Assembly: GCF_018143015.1 (NCBI RefSeq)
Contig: NC_054746.1
Location: 23,016,464 to 23,080,463, forward strand
Length of the DNA: 64,000 nucleotides
Origin: Lytechinus variegatus
Taxonomy: Eukaryota; Echinodermata; Echinoidea; Temnopleuroida; Toxopneustidae
Direction of reading: 5' to 3'
Made by a program: the position numbers and the translations under genes. The notes beneath the pieces were generated by a model, which did not search any database, was not told the DNA's origin, and saw only the letters and a program-made list of their open reading frames with translations. Positions 38,301 to 50,700 of this stretch are shown here, one piece after another. The stretch's first letter is position 1. Each line of letters starts with the position of its first letter.

Positions 38301-41300
38301 AAATCAGACTTAGATGTGATCACAGAAGTACCTCTTGTGTTGGTTTACTTAGTTCAGTAATGACACAGTGGCATCGGTGGGATACATATTCATTATAAGT
38401 GACATTCTCAACCGGACAAAACACAACTTGCAATGGTTCGGATACTAGTGACGTAAATTAAAATGAAGTATCGAGTCAGTGATTTTGTAACGTAGAAATC
38501 TGGTCTTCTTTTATACCTCAAGAGCAAAATATGTGAATACCAACACCAGATAGTGCTATACATAATAGCAGTGATCAGAGTCATTTCTAACAACAAAAGT
38601 GACATTGGATTGGTTTTCAGGGGGAGGGAAAGGAAAATGCTTCTGCAATAATTTGTTTTACTCTAAAAATGGGCAATGGGAATATTATACATACCTTCAC
38701 AGCCACGTTTCAGGTTGGACTTATCCATCTCGATGCTGATAGCTGAGTCCTCTAGATCCTGTTTCCTGCCATTGACTTCTAGAGATGCAAAGCATCCCTG
38801 GAAGCCTACCCTGGCCTCCACTCCACTCTGTAGGTCCTCGTACATATCTGTAGCGACTCCACCAACGTAAAGATTCTCGGTCAGGTCTAGATGTCTTGCC
38901 TTGGATGACGGCTGAGCAATACTCATTGAGTTATCCACCTGCAGGACATGTCGACCTACGCTGTTCTTTGAGATGGACACCTCGTGCCATTTGTTGTCGT
39001 TGAGCTTGTGGGGTGTGTTGGCATGGATCTTGACAGGTCCGGCCCCCATGTTGAAGGCATACTGTATCTGTCCTGCCACCAGTCCAACTGAGATGAAGTC
39101 AGTGCGGCCACCACTGCTGTAGAGCAGCAGACCATTGGGCTCTGTCGTCTTGAAGTGGAAGAAAAGCGTCAGGGCTGGATACGAGTCTGGTGTCTCCAGC
39201 TGAACAAAGACTTCTTTCGTTCTGAAGGTGAATGGGTTGACCTTTGGCCTCTGGCTCATCTTCTCACCAAAGGTTGCATTTAATCTGATGTAATCAAGTT
39301 CTCGTGCCTTGGCCATGTCAAAGTAAGGTTGGTTGTTGTACAGGAACTGCTCCATATGACCAACAAAGTTGACAGGGTTATCTGGCATGCTGTCACGATT
39401 GGCAGCCCCTCCAACCTCGATGTAATGATAATCAAGGATACCACTCTGGAAATTCTCACTCACTGTGTGATCAAAATGTAGAGTTAATGTCACCAATAGG
39501 AAAACAAACGATAAGCATCGAAAAAAGAGTTATGAAACTGTATGAGTGTGTGCTTGTGTGCTACTATTGTCATATTGGTTAATTTTTGCTTGTGCTTCAC
39601 TATCATGTATTACTACGACAATTTTTACAACTCCAAGTGCCGATAAATCAAAATGATATGATTTCAATTATGACAGCCTCATGTGACTACTGAAATTGTG
39701 AGGTGTTTGAAGTGAGCTAACAAAGAGAGAAAATGATGTTGAATGTTATGCATGCACAATGTTTGGCGAGCATGTTTAATGATTGAGAGATTATGGCAAG
39801 TGCGTACACAAAGAACAATGTTATTGTCACATTTATTGACATAATTATGTAGTTATGATAGGATGCATTGTAAAATGTATATCTTTAAAGCAAAAAATAA
39901 ATTGTCTTCTTTTTCAAGGACAAAGCTTCATAACATAATGCTTTTGAATGGCCAATGTTTTATCGGCTTTCAAAAATGCGAGTAGAATGTCAAAAGGCAA
40001 AAGGAATTTCTTCCTAAAAGAACATAACAGCGATAAAAGAACAATTAGAACAGACAAGAAATATCATAGTATAAGAGAACAAGTAATTGAGAGAAAGCAA
40101 GTAGCATTACAGGAAATCGGAGACAGAAAGTTAGTGGAAAAGAGAGTGAAATAGAAATAGTAGAGAGAGAGAAAAGAGAGAGAAAATAAACATAAGAAAT
40201 GAGGAGAGACAACAAAAAGTGATGAGAGATGAGAAATGGCAAAGAAGATGGGGGAAAATGAAGAGTCATTCCAGAAATAGGGATAGAGGCTTGAGGAAGC
40301 CCTAAGATGCATATAGCAAGGCAAAGATAAAGAATGGTATCATGAAAGACAGGCATACAGTCGTCCAGCAGAAAAACCCATACTCACCTCCATACGTTAT
40401 GTTAAATGCTGGGAGAAGAGAAGTTTGCCGTGACACATACACGGAAGAGATTTAGAGCGTGCCAAGAGGGTTCAAAGTTCATAGGTCAGAAAAGGATGTG
40501 TGGAGGTGAAAAGTGAGTGGAAGATTCCAAGATGTGAGAAGAGATTTTGTTTGAAGATAAAGAGGTCAAAGGTCAAGTAAGGTCATGATGAAGTAGCAGG
40601 CAGGAATGCATGGTGGAAAGAGAAAACATGAGTGCAAATATGAGAGAGAAAAAATGTTGGTGTAAGAATAAGGTTCCTTCTGTCAGGTCAAAGGTCACCC
40701 TGAATGGATGAACTTTACACCTTTCCGCTTTTAAAATATTCTCTTGTATTAATGATACAGTTTTAAAAACCAATATCTTGAAACTAATAACATAACTTTG
40801 TAACTAAAACGGAATTAGTAAGCTCCCCTTTTCATGAAGTCTTCCATACTATGATCAAGAACTTTCTCAACAATGAGTAATGATCCTTGGATTTTGTTGT
40901 ATTTTTGTTTAGTTGATGTGCAGACTAACCATAAGCCATCACTCATGGAGAAAATGATATCCAAACGATGAAATGAATTTTTCAACCTATGTACTCATGT
41001 AATTGATTTTAAGTAAAGTACAGGTGGAATTCACTTTTTGTATCAATAGAAGCCATTACCATTAACCAAGCCATTAACCTATTTGAAATGGTTAATTTGG
41101 AAAAAAAATGTCATGGAAGTCATAGTCAGCAACATATTCTTGAGTCTATGTGTATGTTCAAAATATGAAAACTTCTGTCTTTTTAATAAAAAAAAAAACC
41201 CAAAATGTCTTTTAAAAATAATTCAAAGTTTTTTAAAGAGATTCAGGCTTTATTTCCCAAATTATCGAAAAGAAAAACTTCAATTACCAACTGAGGTTTA

Positions 41301-41710
41301 CCATAGGTATCAGTTGTCATGGAATAAACCATGTCTCATATTTCCAAAATAATGTTTGTAATTCATAATGCATTCAGACAATAGGAGTTTCATTAAACTA
41401 TTTTTTTAAAGGGTATTTGTGTGATGAAGGTAAGATTGAGACCTCTTTTATTCAAGATAGCATGTCTATTGACATAGGATGTCTATAGTACTTCCAGAGA
41501 CAGAAAAGGGAAGATTAGATGCAACTTTATAATTAAAAAAAAATTATATCTGTCATAAACAGACCTTTATTTGTCTAAATAAATGAGTAACCAAGAATAA
41601 ACTTTGGAAAAAAACCCTTCCATTTATTCTATTTGCAATGGTTGCTTCACAATGGTAGAAAAAGATGGCCCAGTCATAATATTCATCCTAGCATTCAAGT
41701 GGGCTCTTTA

Positions 41711-41748
<38 letters not shown>

Positions 41749-44700
41749 TATAATACTGAATTCATAATCATAATAATTTATTATAGACTAATTTTGATAA
41801 AATTCAAAGTGAGCCTCAATTTCAAAAGTTCTCCATATATTTCAATTTCAAACTTTGCATCAAAACATAAGACCATCAATGTCATTGTGTGCAATGGATG
41901 ATGACTCATATATATATTTTTATTAAACATCAGTATATCAGAGGCCATTCCATGACATAAATGATTCTGGAACAAGGAATTCAACCGTGTATCTTTCTTT
42001 ATTATTTACTTAGCATTGAGGTGACCTGACACAAGGAACCATAGCATAAACAAGAAAAATGATATCTAGCATATTCCAGCTTATCTTTTCAGAAAGAAAT
42101 GTAGTAAGAATTAGAAAAGAGGTTGAAAGTTGGTTTCTCAACCATTCTATATAAAAGTTCAAGAAGGAAGCAGCTTTTCAATGTTTTGGAAGGCAGCATC
42201 CATTCTGGTTGAATCGAAGAAAAGAGGAAAATTTTACAGAAATTCTTTTCAAGAAAGATACATCTACAAATAAAACTTCTTTCCCCACTTAATTTTGTCT
42301 TTCCCTATCAATTTCTTCATTTCCCACTTATACCTAATAAAAAGGCTCATTTCTAACTTGTATTGCACTAAATAGGATATGGAATTTAGATCTTCCTGTT
42401 TGAACATTCAAAGTCCTCTTCATAAAAAAATCTTAAATAACAACATTGTAATTTACAATGAGTTAATATTGATATATTTATTTGTTTTCAAATCAAAATA
42501 AAAACAAAAACTAGTTTCAATATTTCCAGAATTAAGTGACACAATATAGTCAATTGAATTTCAAAGTTAGCATGCTAATACTATATCAACAAAGTTGAAT
42601 ATATATACACAATATTAGACATCAATTGTCCAGGCTGTGTTAGTTGTGTTAGTAGAATAATAATAGTAAGTTTGAATAAGCATGCTTCATGCCCTGTTCA
42701 AATTGATTATATCCGTCAAAATATGAAATTACAGTTCAAAAGATTAATAAGTCACAAACAGAGAAAGAAGAGAATGCAAACAGCATACGCTCACTACAGA
42801 TGCAAAATGATGTTTTAATTGCAAGCGTTGATCCATCTATATGTGCCATGCAAGGTTCATGCTTGAAAATCATGCAGAGATTTTGTGCTGTGTTGTTATC
42901 TAATGTGAGAATTGTGATTAAGGTGCACTTGTGTCGGTTTGTGTTATTCATTCTCTTTAAAAAAGAATAAAACAGTCTGAAATATAACTCAGACTGCGTG
43001 TAAAATTCAAAATAAAACTTGGAAATCACTGATCACATTTGATCTGTTCGTGACTCGACATTCCTCGTACGTACTCAGAGAAGAAATAAAAATTGAAGGA
43101 AAGGTCAAAATTGTCAGAATATCATGCCTCATCAGTAAATTAATTGAACAAAGAAGAAACTTCATTCCAAATAGTTCCAAGCAGACTATCAAAGTCTTTG
43201 AGATTGTTCTTTAAATGATCTCACCATCAGGACGAGGAGGCACATTATCTGTTTTAAAGATTTATCATTGTTTTAGCAATGGGAGAAAAACAAAAAATAA
43301 ACATGATATGACACCTTGACAAAACTTAATTTACATTATTTATCTTTACCAAATCTACCTTGAAGCAAGAAAGCTCAAAATCTTTTATCTTTATTTTTTT
43401 AATTTTCAAATTTCAATATCGATTCATGAAAATAAAGGTGCTAAAGTCAACACCTGACCACTAATTAATCCAAATATATAAGAAAACATATAACAAATAA
43501 TATCTTTAGAAATAAGCATTCCATTCTGAAAGAGGAAAACATTAAACCTAACAAAAATCCCTTCAATTTAATTGTCAATTTTCTCCTTTCTGATTAAGAA
43601 ACAAATGCAACAGGCCTACTAATTCCAAAGAGAGGCAGAGGGACAAGAATACTAAGATATATATAGAAAATATATAATTAGATGTGAAAGCATTTTCAGA
43701 TTAATAACATGTTAATATTCTTTTTTGTGTGCTCTCATTCCTGCTTCTCAGTGGGAGTAAAGATAAATAAACTAGATTGTTAGTATTTGAACAAATTCAT
43801 TTACATATAAATGTTAGTACATCGACATAAAGAAACATAAGCTTTTAACTGAAGTGTTTAATCAAATGAAAACAAAAATGTTTCAATGTTGATTGCTCAG
43901 TTCCATCAAACAAATAATGACATCATAAGAAACTGCAGTTTAAATCAATCATATACAATAAATTTAACTTGAACCCAAGTATTTATTGAATAAAGTCTTG
44001 AAATAAAAGCAAACTTAATACTGAACACACAAAACATTAATGAGCATATTTTGTAATGACATATTTTGTTTCAGGTCATATGTATCTTTGTATTTATTGG
44101 CAGCCAACTGAGCAATGAATTCATTTTTTTTACGGTTCAAAATGTTTATGATTGAATTGAGAAAATATATGAAAAGCAAACACTGAGAAAAAGTAATTCG
44201 GAATGCATTGGGGAACCACTACATGTACAGGGAGTCTATAGATACATGACTAACATGACATGATGCATATGGGACTATCGGGATAAAACTTCTGATATAT
44301 ATATATGTAAAGTGATTAAATAACAGAACAGATGATATTGGAAACACACAGGAATAATGATTACAATCATATAAAAAGACGATTGTCCCATTATGTATAT
44401 ATATTTGATGATGGCATGAAAGAAGAAAACTTTATATCTGGTAAAAAGAAATTGACAGTTAATGATATATTTACTATATTGGAAAAAAAGAAACAAAATG
44501 GCAAATGTATGAGGGTGAAAGAGAAGATAGATAGGGATATGACTAAGAGATTATGCATATGAAAGAAGAACCTGTAAAGCATTTAGATGAGCCATAATAA
44601 AATAGTTATATTCATCTTTCACTTTTGGATCATGCATAAGACAATCTATCCAAGTATATCAATTGACAATGAGAAATAACCATGAGATGGTTTATTGACT

Positions 44701-47700
44701 TGTCACATTTGTTGGATGGAAGACTTTCCTAATAGTAACTTTTGGTACGCTGATGATATAAAGTTCCTCTTTGTTAGTGTTTAAACAGAATTTTCTGTTC
44801 AATCAAACTAGACCATCTTGTAGAGGAATATATAGAATTAAATAATTCAAGAAATTTTTAGATGTACTATATGAGTACTTTCTATATAAGGTACTAGAAA
44901 TTTGATGGAAACAAAGGGTTAAGGAAGATTCAGGCTTAATACAACATTATAATGTAATTCATAATCACAATCATGTTTTCTCATTTTGCTCTGAATTCCT
45001 ACTTTAACTTGTGTACAATATATGATACCAATTTGTGACTGTTATTTATTAAGAATTAAAATCTTGTATCAGAACTACCTGTCAACTACTAAATTTTAAT
45101 TATATGAAAAAAAACCCTCAAAATGTTTGTTGAAAGAAAGAGAAGAGTAAAGAAAAGCTCACAAAGACAGATATATAAATAACTGAGATCATCATTCAGT
45201 AGCAGGTATAATCACATGGATATTTACAGAAACATTCTCTTTTTGTCATCCTTATAATCCATTATACTGAAATGAATGAAATGTCTTGAATAATGATAAA
45301 AAACACACAATATATTTGTATATGAGAGAGAGAGAGAATCCAGCCAAATTGAATGCATATCATAGCATTTTGTACAAATGTAGGAGTTTCCAGATAAACA
45401 ATACATAACTAGAAATGGATACAATATAAGTACAGTGCAGCACAGAAAGTGGCCCTTACCTTCGGCTCTGTCAGTATTATCCACAGTGACCATAAGACGA
45501 TCATCCCGCCGCTGGACATGAACAGCATGCCATCGATTATCATCCAGCCCGTGTCCTGCAGTGATGACCGTCTGACCAATACCATAGTTGGTGATCACCC
45601 GTATCAATCCTTGCTTCAGCTCCACCATCAGCATATCAATCACGTTATCAGAGGAAGTAGCCACCAGGAGGCCGTCTGGGAAGCGAGTGCGGAACCTGAG
45701 GAAGATGTCTTCAACCTTGCTGCGCGAGTTTGCCGATACTGTGATGCGCATGTACTGGTTACCATTGAAGGACAGTCGTGCTACCTCTGTAAAGAAGAAG
45801 AGATTCAACAAAGAGAGAATGGTCGTAATGGTCATATCACCAGTGTCTTACAGAATCGAAAATAAACCCTGTTCAAAAATCAAAACACTTTTGCCTAAAA
45901 TTAATGCATTGTGGGATTTTCTTAATCTACACTAAAATCAAAGAGCTTCTTGTGTCAATAAATGATGAAGAAAATCAAAGTACATGTTTTATCCATTGAC
46001 TCTCTGACCTCGATGTGAGCAAGAACATAATTCTAAACTGATGAAAGCCTCCACTTCCAGTGGAAAATGTATAAGATTTTCCTTGCCTGAATAATTGAAT
46101 CAATTAAAATTCTGTATCAGATTTTACTCTTATAATTCCTGTGACTTTCATCTCTAATTCCAACATGGAAATAAAAGGTTCCCCAATTTCTCTACTGAAG
46201 TGAATAAATTCTTTATCCCTTCGGTTGAACACATGACAGTCGTCCACGGCATTTCCCTGGTTAAACTATAAACGTAGCACCACCTACCAATAAAACCTCA
46301 TCAATAATGCAAAGGGGCAATCAGTTGCTTGACTGCACATTAGGTCTTCAATCATAATTGTAATGGTTATATCAGGACACATAAAACCCCTGACCAGAAT
46401 TGTAATTGAAATCATGAAATGATTAACCCTTTGCCTGTGGGAGTAGCGTGGTGCTTTGAATTCCAAGGGTTAAGAATAGAATCATGGAATCAATGCAAGA
46501 ACGCCCTCAACAGAATAGCAGCTCATATTCAATATTTCCTGTTGAAATATTCACGTACTTGGCACAATGCGCAAAGGAGTTTCTACAAAATAGTGCAATA
46601 GAAATAACAAAATAATCCAAAATACAAACTAAAAAATTGAAGTTTCTATCAGATGAAGTCTTATTTCCCTTTAAGGAGAACAAATTTTAAAGACTTGCAG
46701 AAATAGTGACATATAGATGATAAAAAACATATACAAATTGAAGTGTAATAGAAAGATGAACTGGCATAGGTATGAGTAGCAAACCTATTGTTCAAGGGGG
46801 GATGGATGGATAAATTTGTAATTTTCTAACTTCTAAAGGATGCTATTTCAAGATGCATGCACATTCACGATAGGTAAGAAATCTGTAATTCTATCCTACA
46901 TTTCTACAATCAACACAATCATCTCTTTTCTGTTTCATTATCCATTTCAATTATTATTAATATGTAATGAAATATCTTTAGTCCTCCAAACTTTTACCCG
47001 TGTTAGTACCGCACTCACCTCCTTCCTCGGTGAACACTGATGAAAAGCAGACAGAGCAAGTAACAGAGCAGGTTAGGATTTTTCGTGAGAAAGTGATGCG
47101 GCAATGGAGGGGAAGATTGTTGAGAGGATGATCGGAGAGGAGGAGGAGGATTCAAATTTTTGGAAGAGTAGGAGCAAGCAGAGAATTGTTAGAAGATTTT
47201 ATTTCAGCAAATTTTGGATGGACGGTAGTGACTAAAAGGAGATTCTATTCCTAGTACTTTACTGGAAGATCTCAAAAACAAAATGAGAGAAATCTAAGGA
47301 CAGATAGACAGAAGGAGAAGAAATAATTTTTTCCATAGGATTCTAGGTGCCTTGATTAGTTAATGAACTAGTAACAAAGGTCAATGTAATATTTTTTTTT
47401 AGTTACCAAATATTTCATAGTAGCATTGGAGATAATATTTAAGAAATTTGTTCAAAGGGCCATTTTCTTAACTAAAAGGAGATCTTCCAGTAAAATATCT
47501 ACCAGATAAGCAGAGAGGAGAAACAGTTATGCTGTTAGATGAGAGAGAGGTTAGATTTCACAGACGAGGCCTGCAAAAGATTAGTCAAGATGCACAAACT
47601 AAGAAGATAATGTCTCAAAAGGTACATATGTGAACAGCTGAACACACTGTGTTAGTCACAAAACACACAATAATGTCTTTCCAACTGACTTTGTTTCATG

Positions 47701-50700
47701 TAATTTAATTCCAAGTCAAGATCATTTTGCATCATCAATGTTCCTTCTTTTGAACATAAACACATATCATGATAAGAGAAAGATTGAGCTGTGCCAATTT
47801 CTTAAAAGCCATCTATATTTTGATGGGGCAATCTATTTCATGAATAGTTCTTTGATTGTCTCAAAACGATATCAAAATGATCCATTTATTCCCATTTCCC
47901 TTATTTTATGGAATTTAGGAATATCGCATTTTGACATCCATACAAAAATCAAGCATATAACTTCATGTTCCATGAATAATGCCCATTTCACATATAAGCT
48001 CATGTATGCTTAAATGAGAGTTATGTTAAGTGAATGAGCAGTATCAGAAATGGAAATGGAAACAAAATATATTAGTTGGAAAGTTAGTTGGAAAGCATGC
48101 AAGCAGTTCTTGTTAGAAGACAGATGAGAAATGTCAATGGAAAGGGTGTCATCATTTGCCTAAGGCTTGCAATTTCAATAACATTTTCAGATTAAAATAA
48201 CAATGGATTCTTATATCTGCAAATACAGCCCTCAGGAAGAAAATGCAATTAATTGAATTTAATTGACAGTTTATAAAGATAAATATCTTATCACTCACAC
48301 GGTGATGAGATAATGGATACAGTCAGTTCACATCCAAAATACAGCATTTAATTTTGGTGGTTTCTTTAAAAAGGGGAACTACAAAAACATTTCGACCAAT
48401 TTCATTGACTTTATATTCAATCAAACTGTCAAATTGTGCATATAAGCTTTTATTAGATTACAAATTGATCTTACAAAATCACAACAGGCACATAATATGA
48501 CACCCTTTGCTAACAACATACTAATCTAAGTAGAAATCACCAACTTATCAACACTTATCCCCTTTGAGCAGTTCTCAGTTTATACTAAAACCAATACTTT
48601 GATGTGCATTTGTTAAGCATGCAAGTGCTATTGCTCAAAGGATTAAGATAGAGAACAGATAAAGAAAATGCAATTTGGAGTGAAAGTTGGTGCATCTATG
48701 CAATTTTGAGAATCCAAATGATGGCATATGCTTTTAGGTTATAAGTAAATTTTGGATGAATAATTTCAAAGTACTTGCTGCACTTTTATATAGGCCTAAT
48801 GAATATTTAAAAAAATAAATTTTACACCAGCTGTTTTTCTTCTTAAATATAAAAAACACTTCTTTATGAGCATTTTATTCATTATGATCTTTTCTTTATT
48901 TCTCCTGCATAAATATAATGTTCAATTTCTTTTTTCTTTAATCATGTTTTAGACTTGGCTTCTTGGATATAAGTAACCTAGGTACATTTTCCTTCAGTGG
49001 CCATATCAAATGAATCATGAGGTGGGTTAATAGCAGTGATCTTCAAGAAACTTTGCAAAACACTACAAACTTCATTCTACATGCCATGCAAAGATGTTCT
49101 GTCCTGTTAACAAACATCCATGGTAACAAACTCAGTGCAAAAAATGTTAACTTTCATATTGCAAAAAGGAAAATATATGAAAATATCAATGCAAGAGCAG
49201 AGCAAGCAAGAAACCTTTGATAAAACAAGGATTTTCTGTCATCAATATTGTCAGAGTCTATGGCTAGATGCAAGGATAGAGTTTCTTATAAAGGATTCCC
49301 TCCAATGTGCAGTTTCAGTATTGCTATTTCAGTGTTGTTAATTTTATAGGTGGAACAATTAATGTGTTTTGAAAAAAGGAATCAATTTGATTTAATCATC
49401 CATATAGATTAACTTGATTTTTTTTATAAATGAATGTTTGAAAGAAAAAAAAAGATATTTAAACATAAAGTAGTTTGAGGAATATCATAAGTTTGATTAA
49501 AAAAGGAAAGAGCCTTACACATGAGACTTCATTTGCATTTTGTAGCTGCAAATAAGCTGATGTAAAGTACATGTGAGAGTGGCATATTCCGGATACAAGG
49601 CAAGTTTGCCAGATCTAGATGTATATCTTTCAGTGGTTTTGAATAAGACTTTATCCAACTTATCAGCACACAGAATCTCCCTTTCTAATAAGAACGTTTC
49701 TGGGTCTAGACAGATTTTGCACCTCAGTAACAAACACTCCCAGACTGCTAATAAAAGCTACAGGCGGTGCGTTTAAGAGTGATGCAAGTGAGAAACATGC
49801 CAGCCAAAGTGAATGGTGGAATGTACTTGGTTGCTATGGTAACCTACCTTCGTCACATGTCTTTCCAGTATAGCCAGTTATACGACAATCACAGATGAAC
49901 CTGTTCCAGCCCTCCGTGCAAGTTCCTTCATGATTACAGGGTGTGCTAGAGCACTGCCCTTCTTCTTCCCTACATCATCAAAAGATCAGAAAGACAAGGT
50001 TATAAGATATTCAACAAAAATTCAAGAGAAGACACCTATCCCTTTATCATTATCATTTTCCTGGTTGCAAATGCACTATTTCTGAGCATTTCAAATGATA
50101 TTTTGAAAAAATGAGGGCCAAGGTATTTGCTCACCACCATTTAAATTCCTTTTCTTTTAATTATCACACAATAGCAAAAGAAAACAAACACTAAAATGTT
50201 CTAAGTGCCAGTAAACAGAAATAATAGGGACTGCTACTCTTCAAACAAAATCACAATGAACAATCAAAGCACATGAAATAAAGTTTATTGTCCCCCAAAA
50301 TGGAAGGGAAAAAAAACGATGGATCATTGAATATATTTGAGACAAGATGTGGTAGCTTCTCACACTGTTCAACATGAATTTACAATAATCCACCTTTTTA
50401 CACATTACAACTCTGAAATATAATAGTCATGGGTCCTGGTGCAGAGAGTTGCAATTACCCCCAAACTCTAAATCCAATTGGACATGCATTTGATTTTGTA
50501 GTTTATGTAAAACCTACACTCTTCTACAGCAGACTATACAAGATTTGTATCAGTTCCAAGATGTAAGTATAGACCTACCGACAGTAGACTCCAATGTCGT
50601 TCCCATTAGATTGTTCAATAGCATAAGTTGGAAGATCAATAGTTGTCCCTTGTAGGACCAGGTTCTTGAGGCAGCCCACATAACCCCTCCGTAGTGCCCC

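Noticed and set aside
46421-46472. Short TTAACCC...GGGTTAA palindrome
   Set aside because: About 52 bp with only nine-base arms; too little to call an element.
49519-49545. 27-nt exon-like segment in the EGF-LNS4 intron with good borders
   Set aside because: In the phase required here it contains an in-frame TGA. It could be a decoy or poison exon, but not a coding one.
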